Assembly (NCBI RefSeq): GCF_000186865.1
Contig: NW_008705590.1
Coordinates: 361,702 to 425,701 of the forward strand
From: Aureococcus anophagefferens
Taxonomy: Eukaryota; Sar; Pelagophyceae; Pelagomonadales; Pelagomonadaceae
Direction: 5' to 3'
Length of the DNA stretch: 64,000 nucleotides
A model generated the notes under the pieces. That model was not told where the DNA came from. It made no database searches and worked only from the letters and a program-made list of their open reading frames with translations. Both the position numbers and the translations under genes were made by a program. Below, piece by piece: positions 46,441-56,418 of the stretch (its first letter is position 1; every line of letters starts with the position of its first letter).

Positions 46441-46449
46441 TTCGCGGTT

Positions 46450-46499
46450 NNNNNNNNNNNNNNNNNNNNNNNNNNNNNNNNNNNNNNNNNNNNNNNNNN
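46450..46499. other. assembly gap (50 N)
   Basis: A run of 50 N, with one isolated N at 46436. The fixed length suggests a scaffold gap of unknown true size. Readings across it are meaningless. Confidence 0.99.
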
Positions 46500-46541
46500 G
46501 GGGGGTCGTTGTTCGGCGCCGTCGCCGGCGCGCGTCGCTCG

Positions 46542-49500
46542 CTAGGCCTCGAGCGTCCAGAAGACGAGCGCGGCGGTCGCGGCGAGCGCGAAGATGGCCC
46601 AGACGGCCCACGAGGCCCCGTCGCAGGGGTGGGCCGCCTCGTCGAAGTGGGCCTCGAAGGTCGCGTAGGCCGCGACGGTCCAGACGGCGCCCGCGGCGAC
46701 GCGGTGCGACGCCGCGCGCCACGCGACCGCGCGGAGGCCGTTCGTGAGCTCGAGCGCCTTGACGCAGACGGCGACGTAGATGCCCGTGACGAGGGCCATG
46801 TTCGTGTAGCCCCAGGACTCCTTGGGGATGACGTAGAGGACGAGCTGGGACTTGCGCGTGAGGAGCACGTGGAACTGGAGGAGGTAGAACTCGAGCGAGT
46901 GCATGCCGATCCACTCGACGGGCCGCGCCACGTGGTTCGTGAGCCAGGGCGTCGCGTTCCGCGCGAGGAGGTAGGCGGGGATCCACAGGGGCCCGACGTA
47001 GGCGTTGATCTTGCGGTACTCCGCGCCGCCGTCGCAGCAGTACGCGGGCCGCTTCGCGACGGAGACGGCGACGGCGAGCGCGGCGGCCGCGCAGACGCCG
47101 AGCGCGCCCTTCTTCGCCGCGGCCATGGCCGGCCAGGCGTCGCGGAAGCGCGCGTAGACCGCGGCGAAGAGGAGGCCGTGGATGGAGCTCAGGTAGTCCA
47201 TGCGCGTCCGGGACCAGAAGTAGTCCGCCGTGTGGTCGGAGATCTTCGCGAGCCACCAGTCGAAGACGTAGTAGTACGGCGTCCCCCGCGCGCCGTCGCG
47301 CTGCGCGCCCGGGAGCAGGGGCGGCACCCAGAGCACGACCGTGAGGACGACCATGAAGACCACGCCCAGCGCCTTCTCCGCGTCGCGCGCCTCGCGGCCC
47401 GCCTTGCGATCCGGCGCCGCCCAGCCGAGGCACCGGCCGCCGACGAACCGCGCGGCGCCCAGGCTCAGGAAGATGAGCCCGAAGTGGACCGTCGCGAGCG
47501 CGACGAAGTAGTAGTCGATCCACGCCGTGTTCGTCGCCATGGCGAGGAGCGCGCAGAGGAAGTTCATGCGCCAGAGCTGCTGCGCGAAGCGCTTCGGCGA
47601 AAAGTCCGCGGAGCTCCAGAAGTAGACGCCGTTGCCGAAGCCCGTGAGCCAGACGTAGGCGCTCACGGCCCAGCGGATGGGCACGTAGACGTCCTGGGCG
47701 TTCGTGTAGTGGTACGCGACGAAGGCGACCTGCATCCAGCCCTTCCACTCGTTCGCCTGCGCGCGGCTCATGAAGAGCGCGGCCTCCTTGCCGCCGTCGA
47801 CCTCGAGGGGCCGCATCTGCCAGGCGCTCGCGAGGGCCAGCGACGCCATGACGAAGGTCCAGAGGTCCACGTTCTCCGTCCGCACGGTCGTCCCCGCGGG
47901 CAGCAGCCCCGCGGGCATGCGCGAGTCGCCGATCGCGCAGGCCGCGAGGAGGAGGCCCATCTGCGCCGCGGCGGCGCACGCGGCGCGCGTCTTCGCGCCG
48001 GACGGCGGCGGCGGCGGCGGCGCCTCGGCCCGGGCCTCGACGTCGCCGGCCTCGGACTCGTCGGCGTCCGAGTCGCCGCCGTCGTAGAGCGAGAACGCGA
48101 CGGACGACATGCGGCCGTCGCGCCCGCCCGTCGCCGGCGCGTACTCGGAGAACTGCGACGCGCTCTTCCGCCCGCCGACGTAGTGCGACAGGCGCGACGC
48201 GGACGTCCGCGACGCGCGGTGGCGCCGCGACGCGCTCGCGTGGGTCACGCTCACGGAATTGCGCCCCGTCGCCGCCTCGCGCTTCTCCATGTCCCGCAGC
48301 ACGGCGAGCGCCGCGCCCGACAGCTCGACGTCGATGGGGTCGCCCCGCTTCTCCGCGGCCGGCGGCGCGCCCGTCGCGGGCCCGCGCCCGACGCGGGCCC
48401 GCGCGGCCGCGACGAGCGCCGCGGCGAGCACGGCGACGGCGACGGCGAGGAGGACGCGCTGCCCGGGCGCGGGGCAGACGCCGAGGACCTCGCTCAGCTC
48501 CGGGCCGTCGCGCGCGTAGGCGACGCCGTCCGGGCCGTCGAGGGAGCCGCAGGTCGACACGTCGCGCACGTTGCCGTCGTTCCCGTAGCCGCCCTCGTCG
48601 TCGTCCTCGCGCGGCGGCGGCGCGGGGTTCGGCGCCCGCGTCGGCCGCGGCGTCGGCGCCGGCGTCGGCGAAGGGGTGTCGCCCGGCCGGGGCGTGGGCC
48701 GCGGCGTCGGCGAGCGCGTCGGCTTCGGCGTGCCCGGGCCGCCGCCGGCGAGGCAGGACTCGCGGCCGAGCTTCCGCGCGACCTTGTTGAGGAAGAGCTG
48801 GACCCAGGCGTACTGCACGGCCGCGCGCGGGTGGCCGCCGTCGAAGGTGCGGCCGTCCGGGTCCCCCGGGTCGCCCGCGCCGACGTCGCTGAGGTCCGCC
48901 GTGTCCTGCACGTCCATGATCTCGACGCCGCGGTCGCTGAGGACCTGGGTCGCCACGGCGTTCATCGCGGAGACGGCGATGGACCCCTCGCGGAGCTCGC
49001 CCGCGTCCATCTTCGTGTCGCCGCAGCAGTTGCAGGTCCGCCAGACGGCCATCTTGCCGTCCGCCTGGAAGTGGCGCAGGAGGCCGTCGTAGAGCGCCGC
49101 GACCTCGTCGCCGTAGGCGTCGAGGCACGCGCCCTTCTCGTACATGTCCGACTCCTCGCAGTCCGTGCCGTCGTCGTCCGACGCCTTGAGCTCCCACCAC
49201 CCGCTGTTGGCCAGGAGGACGTCGTAGCCGCCCCGGAGCTCGCCGCTCAGCGTCTCGAGGTCGCCGTACCACGTGTCCTGGATGAAGAAGAAGGTCGTCG
49301 TCGCGCCGCCCTCGAAGGCCGCACTAATCTTCTGGCGGTGCGACGACTTCTCCGGCGACCGGTCCGTGCCGTCGTCGGTCCACGTCGTCCCGTCGTCGTA
49401 GTAGTCGTCCGTCGGCTCGGGGCCCCAGTGGTCACCCTCGTACTCCGGCGGGATCTCGCCCGTGTTGAGGAAGTAGTTGAGCGTGAAGGCGAAGTAGCGC

Positions 49501-50992
49501 TGGATCGAATCGCCGAGGATCGCGACGCGCGTATTTGATAAAACGCAGAGCGCCGCGTCGCGGTCGACCGTCTGGAGGCCCGCGTAGCCGTGGTGCAGGC
49601 CCTGGAGCAGGTCCGGCGTCGCCAGCGAAGCCGCGGCGCCCCAGCCGCCCGCCGGCACCCACGCCGCGTCGGGTCGACGCCCGCGTCGAACGCGAGGCGG
49701 CGCCGGTCCGCGCGCGCTTTCGCGCCCCGCGACGCGAAGCCCCCGTACCAGGCCGCGTAGCGCCGCGCCGCGGCCGCCGTCATCGCCGGGGCTTCGGCGT
49801 CGCCCGCGAGCGTGACGCGCGGGAGGCCCGCGTCGCGGTCGCCGAAGAGGTCGCCGCGGATCGCCGCCGCGTAGTCGTCCGCTCCCGCCAGCTCCGCGTC
49901 GAGGCGGTTCACGCCCGCGTAGTGCTCGCCGTCGGACCGCGCGCTCGCCGCGAAGGCGAGGGCGTTGCCCCGGACGCGCGCGTGGACGACGCCGAGGCCG
50001 CGCGCGGCGCAGAACGCGTCGAAGTGCGCCGTCCACATGCTCCCGGGCGCGCCCGCGGCGGCCGGCGCGTCGCCGCGCGCCGCGGCCAGGGACCGCCGGT
50101 ACCAGCGCGCGACGAGGGACTCGCGGTAGGTCCGCGCGTCGCGCTCCGCGTAGGGCGTGCCGTCCGCGCCGGCCGAGTACGACTTCTCGTCGTCGACGGC
50201 GTTCCCTAGTTTGCGGAACCACTTGCGGAACGCGAGCCAGACGCCCGGCTCCGGCGAGAAGCCCCAGGGCCCGACGTGGCCGAAGACGTAGAGGCCGTCG
50301 TCCGCGGGCGCCAGGGGCGCGAGCTTGTTTTGGGCCGCGGCCGCGTCGCCGAGCTCGCGCGCCGTACCGTCGAGGCGGCTCCGCTGGCGCTGGAGCGACA
50401 CGCCCGCGACGCCCGGCGCGCCGCGCGACGCCGCCACGGCGTCGGTGAGGAAGCGGAACCACGCCGGCGACGCGACGACGTCGTCCTCGAAGACGACCGC
50501 GCGCCGCCCCTCGTCGCCGAAGACCGACGGGTCGTACGCCGCCAACCACGCGCCTCGAACGCCGCGGTTCTCCTCGACGTCGACGACGATCGCCTCGCCG
50601 CGGGGCCACGTCGACGCCCAGGCGCGGGCCGTCTTGAGTACCTGGGGGGGGAGGGGGGGGGTCGCCGCGCGCGCGAGGGAGAGGGAGGCGCGGGCGCGCG
50701 CGTGCTTCCGGTCGCGGCCGAGGCCGCGGTTCCGCCCGAACCACGACGTCCGCGGCAGGCCGTCGACGAAGATCTCCACGGAGATGTCCGCCGCGTCGGG
50801 ATAGTCCGCCGCGTCGAGGGACGCGAGCAGGCGCCGCAGTTCGGGCTCGCGCCGCTGGGCGAGGACCTTGACGCCGAGCGACCGGAGCGCCGGCGCCGCG
50901 GGCGCGCCCCCGCGCCCGGCGACGGCCGCGGGGGACCCCCCGAAGACGCAACCGACCGCGGCGAGAGCGCCGACGAGCACGCGAAACACCAT
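46542..50992 (-). CDS. glycosyltransferase joined to CASD1/Cas1p-like SGNH + multi-TM O-acyltransferase (one frameshift)
   Basis: The upstream part (50992 to ~49670, about 440 residues) has a signal or anchor (MVFRVLVGALAAVGCVFG) and a GT-A-like domain: VKVLAQRREPELRRLLASLD, then RAVVFEDDVVASPAWFRFL. One base further on in frame, the reading continues to 46542 with an SGNH esterase-type domain (VAILGDSIQRYFAFTLNYF with the GDS Ser, and TFDGGHPRAA with the D-x2-H pair). A Pro/Thr linker, one TM, and the Cas1p 10-TM acyltransferase block follow (NEWKGWMQVAFVAYHYTNAQ, GFGNGVYFWSSADFSPKRF, MHSLEFYLLQFHVLL). CASD1 and Cas1p acetylate sugars in the Golgi. No stop separates the parts and the second has no good ATG, so a fusion with an indel near 49670-49690 is favoured over two genes. 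Confidence 0.7.
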
Positions 50993-51338
50993 TTGCTTGA
51001 GACAAATTTTGGTTTCGCACGGCAAACACTTGGCAAACCGCGATTTCGGGCCGAGGAGGTTCGACTTGTCGACGACAGCTCAGCCTACGCTCTACGCACG
51101 CCTACGAGGCGTCCTACGCCTCTTCCTCGGCCTCCTGGCGACGGCTGGGACATCGAATCATTCTCGCGTCGTCGTCGACGACGACTGCGCCAGGACAGGC
51201 GTGGTCACAGAAGAGTCTACAGGGGCCTCGCGGCCGTCGCGGCCTTCGACGCGTCGCGGCAGCGCGAGCGCGCGCCGGAGGTCGCCGCGAAGCGGGTGCT
51301 TCTAAAACCCGGGGTGTTGTGCCATCGACACGCCGCAG
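50993..51338. other. 346-base spacer, no gene recognised
   Basis: Between the starts and stops of two minus-strand genes. It is AT-richer near 50995-51060. Open frames on both strands are short, lack a supported ATG and match nothing; a hydrophobic piece (LYARLRGVLRLFLGLLATAG, plus strand near 51090) has no start codon. It must contain the promoter of the glycosyltransferase-CASD1 gene. Confidence 0.5.
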
Positions 51339-52961
51339 TTATTCCTTCCCCCCCGTGAGCCAGCGCGCGAGGCGCAGGCGCTGGACGCGGACCTCGGCGA
51401 GGAAAACTTTCTTCGTCGCGCTGACGGTCCCGCGGAAGTTCTGCCACGTGAGCTTCAGGGGCAGGAGCGGGTCGTCGTCGGAGCCGTCCTGGAGGCCCGC
51501 GAGCTGGTCGGCCGACGCCGCGACCGCGGCCGCGTCGCCGCGCGTGCGGGACCGGTACTTGGCCGCGCGGCGGACGGCCGCGTAGGAGATGAAGGGCAGG
51601 GGCAGCGCCAGGATCTTCGGCACGGCCTCGACGAGGAGCGCGGCGGTGCCCACGCAGAGCACGGAGATGGCGTGCGCGTAGGGCACCTGCGCGTTCGCCT
51701 TGCCCGCCTGCGCGCTGTAGGCCTCGGCGATGCCCGCGTTGCGGCTCTTGGCCGCGACGCTCTCCTCGCCCCGCGCCAAGTTGTACTCGCAGGCGACGAA
51801 GCTCACGGCGACCTGGAAGCCCCCCCAGGCCGTCGCGACGATCGACGCGAGCACGGCCGCGTCCTGGCCCGACGACTCGCTGAGGCTCGCGACGGCGCCC
51901 GCGATGAGCGGCGCGGGCAGGAAGGCGCGGACGAAGCCCGTCCAGGCGTCGGTGTCGGCCTTGGACTCGATCTCGACGATCTCCGTGACCGACTTCCACG
52001 TGCGGCCGATGTCCGCCTTCGTCGCGAATCGGCGCCGGCCGAGCGCCTGCGCGCGGAGCGCGCGCCGCGACGCGTCCTGCTCCGCGAGCACGGCCACGGA
52101 CGCCGTCAGCAGGGAGACGACGGGGCACGCCAGCAGGATCAGCGTCTTCACGGAGGCCGCGACTTCCCTTTCCATGGGCGCGCTCTCCATGGGCGAGGCC
52201 AGATCCGGGCGCGCGGGGCTGCCGAAGAGGAGCTGCCAGCCCGGCAGCGTCGCCGCGGCGGGGGCCGCCGCGGCCGCGCCGTCCGCGGCCGCCGGCGCGG
52301 CGCTCCCGGGCTCCGGGAGCGTCGGCAGGGTCCAGCTCATCACCTTCGCGAGCCCCGGCGACGCGTAGGACGCGATGCTCGCCGACTCGCCCTCCTCGGG
52401 GACCGCGAGCTCGAGGGCCTTGTCCGTCAGCAGCGACAGGTTCAGCGCCGCGACGCTCACGAGGACGCAGACCGGGAGCAGGCTCTTGACGCGCACCGCG
52501 CCGCACACGATCTCCTCGGCCTCGGCGGCCGCCCGCGTCGAGATGGCCGCGATCTCGCGGGCGTTGGCGCGCGCCGTGGAGCACTGCCACTCCTCGTAGG
52601 ACCCGATGGCGTCCGTGACGCACGTGCCCGCGACAATAGACGTCGTCGCGAGGTGGAGCGGCACGATCGACGTCGGCGCGAGCGCCATCACCGCCGCCCA
52701 GGCGACGGCCGTGTTGAGGATCGCCGCCTGCGTCGACTTGATCGGTTCGAACTGGTCCATGTCCTCGTCCACGGCCTCGATGCCCGTCGTGAACCGCTCG
52801 ATGTTGCGCTTGATCGGGTCCATGGTCGTGTCCACGCGCTGGACTTCACCGAGTTTTTCCGAGATGGAGGCGGCATGTCTCCGCGTTTCGAGGGCGCGGT
52901 GCGGCGCTGGGAGGTGGAAGGCCGACGCGACGCCCAGGCAGAATAGCGCAAGGCGCATCAT
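51339..52961 (-). CDS. plastid-targeted (ASAF) multi-pass membrane protein, unknown
   Basis: 540 residues from the double ATG at 52961. MMRLALFCLGVASAFHLPAPH is a signal peptide followed by the heterokont plastid cleavage motif ASA-F, and then a basic stretch (RALETRRHAAS), the classical bipartite signal for complex plastids. The mature part has about six to eight hydrophobic segments in two similar halves, each with a 'VACEYNLARGEES'- or 'YEEWQCSTARANAR'-like amphipathic stretch after a helix pair, suggesting an internal duplication. The function is unknown. A TATA-like element lies about 105 bases upstream. Confidence 0.65.
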   Translation of the reverse strand: MMRLALFCLGVASAFHLPAPHRALETRRHAASISEKLGEVQRVDTTMDPIKRNIERFTTGIEAVDEDMDQFEPIKSTQAAILNTAVAWAAVMALAPTSIVPLHLATTSIVAGTCVTDAIGSYEEWQCSTARANAREIAAISTRAAAEAEEIVCGAVRVKSLLPVCVLVSVAALNLSLLTDKALELAVPEEGESASIASYASPGLAKVMSWTLPTLPEPGSAAPAAADGAAAAAPAAATLPGWQLLFGSPARPDLASPMESAPMEREVAASVKTLILLACPVVSLLTASVAVLAEQDASRRALRAQALGRRRFATKADIGRTWKSVTEIVEIESKADTDAWTGFVRAFLPAPLIAGAVASLSESSGQDAAVLASIVATAWGGFQVAVSFVACEYNLARGEESVAAKSRNAGIAEAYSAQAGKANAQVPYAHAISVLCVGTAALLVEAVPKILALPLPFISYAAVRRAAKYRSRTRGDAAAVAASADQLAGLQDGSDDDPLLPLKLTWQNFRGTVSATKKVFLAEVRVQRLRLARWLTGGKE

Positions 52962-53415
52962 CGTCCTCGGCGCCACGCACGAAAGCGGCTCTTTTGGCTC
53001 AGGCCTCAACCTTGAGGCAGAAATACCGCGCGCAGCCGCTGCAACGGCTCCTCAGAGCTCGCTTTATTATATATAGCAATCTGGGCGTTCTCAAATCCAA
53101 ACTCCCTGACGCGTGCCGAAACCTAAGGACGCGTGCGTTCGGCCGGCCGATCTCACGACCTGGGGTTCGCAGCTTGCCTCAGCGGCCATGGGTGACGGTC
53201 GGCCATTGACCGTCTGGGTGATAATGTCGGAGACCCCCTTCCTCTGCTCAGTACATCTGGGCGCGCGTGCGGAGACTGCGGCCGCAGCTCTTCACCTCCG
53301 GAAACCGTGACCTCATTGAGGCTTACTTTGTCCACAGCGAGGAGAGGTCGACGCGCTTGCCCTCGACGATGACGGGCGTGATCCGGCTCTGAGAGCGACT
53401 TGGCCTAAAAAAGCC
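52962..53415. other. 454-base divergent spacer
   Basis: This separates the plastid-protein and CRAL-TRIO genes. It holds an AT-rich TATA-like element (53066-53076), a 16-base palindrome (GCCTCAA-CC-TTGAGGC at 53003-53018) and a hairpin (GACGGTC, 7-base loop, GACCGTC at 53194-53214). No tRNA or ORF with a credible product was found. Confidence 0.5.
53066..53076 (-). promoter_or_regulatory. candidate TATA element of the plastid-protein gene
   Basis: CTATATATAAT on the minus strand, about 105 bases upstream of the ATG at 52961 and within the only strongly AT-rich patch of the spacer. TATA elements are not seen in the other short spacers. Confidence 0.35.
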
Positions 53416-56112
53416 ATGAAGCCCACGACCCGCGGCCCGCTTTCCCAGCGCTGGGCGCGGTTCCTCTTGGGTCTGTCGGCCTTTAGCGTCCTGCCGCCGC
53501 TGGGCCCGCGCGTGCTCGTCGCCGGCGGCAGCGACGCCTCCGCCGCGGTGGCCTGGGGCTACGTCTGCGTGGCGTCGGGCTGCGGCCTGCGGGTCGGCGC
53601 CCTGCTGCGGCGCGGCGCGGCGGCGCTGCCGGCCTGGGCCGCGGCGCCGCGCTGGGCCGCGTGGGCGGCGGTGCTCGCGGCGCACGCGGCGCTCGGCGCG
53701 GCGCGGACGCGGCGCGGCGCGGCGTGCTGGCGCTTCGCGGCGTCCGTCGCCGCGGCGCTCGCCTGCGGCGGCGGCGGCCCCGACCGGTCGCGCGGCGCCG
53801 ACGGCTGGCGGCTGGGCGGCCGCGCGGCGGGCGCCGCGGCGCCGCTGGCGAGGTTGGTCGCGCGGTCGACGTACCGGCGGTGCCTCCGGGGCCTGCTCGT
53901 GGCCGCGGCGCCGCCGGGCGCGCCGCGGCCGCCGAAGAAGCCCGCGTTCGGGGACGTCCTGCGCGCGCTCGCCGCCGCCGCGGCGTCGGCCGCCGCGGAG
54001 TCCGCGCGCGCGCGGCCCGGCGCGTGGCTTTTAGGCGGCGGCGCGCTGGCCGCGATCTGCTGGTGCTACCGCGCGTTCCGCCGCATGCCCGCGAGCGAGC
54101 CGGAGCTCGCGCCGGCGCTGCCCATGGCGCGGGCGCCGAGCGAGGGCACGCTCCACCGGCTGGGGTCGCCGACGCGGCGCCGCGCGCCGCGGCTCTACGT
54201 CGAGTCGTGCGGCGGCGACCGGGCGGCCGCGGAGGCGCGGTGGCGCAAGACCGTGGCCTGGCGGCGGGCCAACGACGTCGCCGCCGTCGTCCGGGTCGGC
54301 CAGCCCAAGTACCACGACGTGAAGCAGATGTACCCGCACCACTTCGGCGGGCGGTCGAAGCGCGGCGAGATCATCATGTGGGAGCTGCTGGGCCAGCTCG
54401 ACACGGCCGTGCTCCGGAGCGGCCGCGTGTCCATGGAGGAGGCCTTCCGCCACTTCATCTTCATCCACGAGTACGCGGCGTTGAAGTTTGAAGGCGAGGA
54501 GACGGAGCTCGTGACCGTGCTCGACGTCGCGGGGCTCCGCTTCAGCGAGGTGAACTCGTTCCTCCTGCGCCTCGTCGCGACGGCGTCGGACGTGCTGAAC
54601 AACCTCGCGCCCTTCCGCGTGCGGCGCATCTTCATCCTCAACGCGCCGTCGTGGTTCGGCGCGGCGTGGGCGGGCGTGCGGCGCGTGCTGCCCGCGGAGA
54701 CGCGGCACAAGGTCACGATCGTCGGCGCGGACTACGCGTCGACCCTCGCGGAGCTGGCGGACCACGACGAGCTGCCGTCGACCTACGGGGGCGGCGGCCC
54801 GCCGCTGAGCCAGGCCGAGGACGAGCTCGACATGCTCGAGGCCGTCTGCGTGCTCAACTCGGGCGGCGCGGTCGACTTCCTCGAGCGGGGCTCGGACTCC
54901 GACGCGTCCCCGGCGTCGGCGTCGCCGCAGCGCGCGGCGTCGCCGGAGGTGGGATCGCCGGACGCGCCCGCGTCGCCCGCGCCGCGGCCGCGGTGGGCGC
55001 CGTGGCGAATGCCCGCCGCGCCGCGCGCGCACCTCGGCGCGGCCAACGACTTCTACTACTGCGACCAGCGCAGGCGCTGGGTGCTGCGCGGCGACGAGGA
55101 GGACGGCGCGGCGCCGGGCGGCGGCGACGCCGACGAGGACGCGCTCGTCGTCGCCATCCAGGCCGCGACGCTCCGGCGGTCGATGTCGTCGGAGAAGGCG
55201 CTCGGCTCGCTCAAGGCGCGGACGGCCGACGACCTCATGCGCACGCTGCCCGAGGCCTTCTCCGTGCCCGGCCACCAGAGGCGCGCGCCGGCGCGCCGCG
55301 GCGCGCCGCCGCCGCCGCGGACGCGCGCGGAGTCGCTCGAGCTCGACGACGACGGCGACGACGGCCGCGAGGATTTGGGCGACCCCGCGCTGGCCGTCGG
55401 CCTCTACCTGGGCCTGGGCCTGACCTGGGCCTGCCAGTCCTTCCTCTTCGCCGCCGCGCCGACGTGGCTCCTCGGGCCCGCGTCGCGCGGCGGGCTGGGC
55501 TTCCGCGCGGCGGACGCGGCGGGCGCGGCCGTCGCCGCGTGCGGCGCGCTGGGGCTGCTGCGCTGGCGCTGCTCCGAGGCCCTCGCGCGCATGCCGGAGC
55601 GCGCGCCGCTGCGGGCCTACCGCGTCGCCACGGCGCTCGGCGTCGTCGTCAACGTCGCCGCGCCGACCTACGCGAAGAGCCTCGCGGACGACCGCCTGCC
55701 CCGCGACTCGTCGGCCGTGCACGTCGCCGTCGCGCTCACGGGCGCCGCCTGGCTCCTGGGCGCGCGCTTCGCGACGGACGCGGCGGACGCGGCCGCGGCG
55801 ATGATGCTCCAGTCCCACGCGACGTCGCGCGCGGTCGCGGCCGCGGGCCTGTCGGACGCGGGCCGCGTCGCGGGCGCGCTCCTGGCGACCCTGGTCGTGC
55901 CCCGGGCGCTCGAGGCCGGCGCCCACGCGGCGACGGGCCTCTACGCGGCCGCGGGCGCCAGCGCGCTGCTCTACGCGCTCTCCGTCGCCGTCTACCGCCG
56001 CGTGCTCGGCGACGTCTCCGACGACGGCGCCGGCGGCGCCTGCGCCGTCTTCCTCGAGGTCCCCGCCCGCGACGTCCAGCGCCTCGTCGACGACTGCATC
56101 GAGAGCGGGTGA
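53416..56112 (+). CDS. CRAL-TRIO (SEC14-like) protein flanked by membrane segments
   Basis: 898 residues in one exon. The first ~220 residues have four or five hydrophobic segments. A CRAL-TRIO domain lies at about 265-460 (RRANDVAAVVRVGQPKYHDV, FIFIHEYAALKFEGEETELV, DVAGLRFSEVNSFLLRLV, FRVRRIFILNAPSWFGAAW, ADHDELPSTYGG). An acidic and Ser-rich linker with SDSDASPASASP follows (about 490-660). The C-terminal ~230 residues have about six more membrane segments (GLYLGLGLTWACQSFLF, VAVALTGAAWLLGARF, LLATLVVPRALEAG). Membrane-embedded SEC14 proteins are unusual. A lipid-handling role is inferred. Confidence 0.75.
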   Translation: MKPTTRGPLSQRWARFLLGLSAFSVLPPLGPRVLVAGGSDASAAVAWGYVCVASGCGLRVGALLRRGAAALPAWAAAPRWAAWAAVLAAHAALGAARTRRGAACWRFAASVAAALACGGGGPDRSRGADGWRLGGRAAGAAAPLARLVARSTYRRCLRGLLVAAAPPGAPRPPKKPAFGDVLRALAAAAASAAAESARARPGAWLLGGGALAAICWCYRAFRRMPASEPELAPALPMARAPSEGTLHRLGSPTRRRAPRLYVESCGGDRAAAEARWRKTVAWRRANDVAAVVRVGQPKYHDVKQMYPHHFGGRSKRGEIIMWELLGQLDTAVLRSGRVSMEEAFRHFIFIHEYAALKFEGEETELVTVLDVAGLRFSEVNSFLLRLVATASDVLNNLAPFRVRRIFILNAPSWFGAAWAGVRRVLPAETRHKVTIVGADYASTLAELADHDELPSTYGGGGPPLSQAEDELDMLEAVCVLNSGGAVDFLERGSDSDASPASASPQRAASPEVGSPDAPASPAPRPRWAPWRMPAAPRAHLGAANDFYYCDQRRRWVLRGDEEDGAAPGGGDADEDALVVAIQAATLRRSMSSEKALGSLKARTADDLMRTLPEAFSVPGHQRRAPARRGAPPPPRTRAESLELDDDGDDGREDLGDPALAVGLYLGLGLTWACQSFLFAAAPTWLLGPASRGGLGFRAADAAGAAVAACGALGLLRWRCSEALARMPERAPLRAYRVATALGVVVNVAAPTYAKSLADDRLPRDSSAVHVAVALTGAAWLLGARFATDAADAAAAMMLQSHATSRAVAAAGLSDAGRVAGALLATLVVPRALEAGAHAATGLYAAAGASALLYALSVAVYRRVLGDVSDDGAGGACAVFLEVPARDVQRLVDDCIESG

Positions 56113-56418
56113 GATGCTTTAAACACTGACTTCAAACTTGTCGGATACTAGAAGTACACACCAGTGCATGATGCAGCCGACCTTGAATTGAACCCAATGA
56201 TGAAGTGAGTGCATTTGAGGGGGGGCTTATCCAGGGGGGTTCGTGGGGTACCTTGGCGAGCCGAGCCAGGTGGCGGCCGGAGGCCGCCCCCTAGCCGTCG
56301 CAGCGGAGGTTGGTCGTGAGGGTGGCGAGGGCGGCGCGGTCCGCGAGGGCAGCCCGACTCGCGAGCGCGGCCCGCCACTGCGAGAATCCGCGCGCGCGCA
56401 CACGCACTGCACCGCACC
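56113..56418. other. 306-base spacer with dispersed repeat
   Basis: Between two plus-strand genes. It holds copy B of the 45-base repeat (56225-56269). Before that lies an AT-richer piece (56113-56220) with no feature seen; after it lies the GC-rich 5' region of the reductase-oxidase gene. Confidence 0.5.
56225..56269. repeat. 45-base dispersed repeat, copy B
   Basis: Aligns without gaps to 10847-10891, with about four differences. It lies 112 bases after the stop of the CRAL-TRIO gene. The hairpin (CTTGG, loop CGAG, CCGAG) is kept through a U-G wobble. Confidence 0.65.

Noticed and set aside
44220..49538. Plus-strand open frame spanning the N gap
   Set aside because: It crosses undetermined bases and is a shadow of the EF-hand gene and the CASD1-like gene.
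50641..50662. G-rich run as a possible telomere-like or G-quadruplex element
   Set aside because: It lies in the coding sequence (Pro codons on the minus strand) of the glycosyltransferase domain and has no telomere unit.
53194..53214. Hairpin GACGGTC/GACCGTC as a terminator
   Set aside because: Nuclear eukaryotic genes do not use such terminators, and it lies upstream of both flanking genes.
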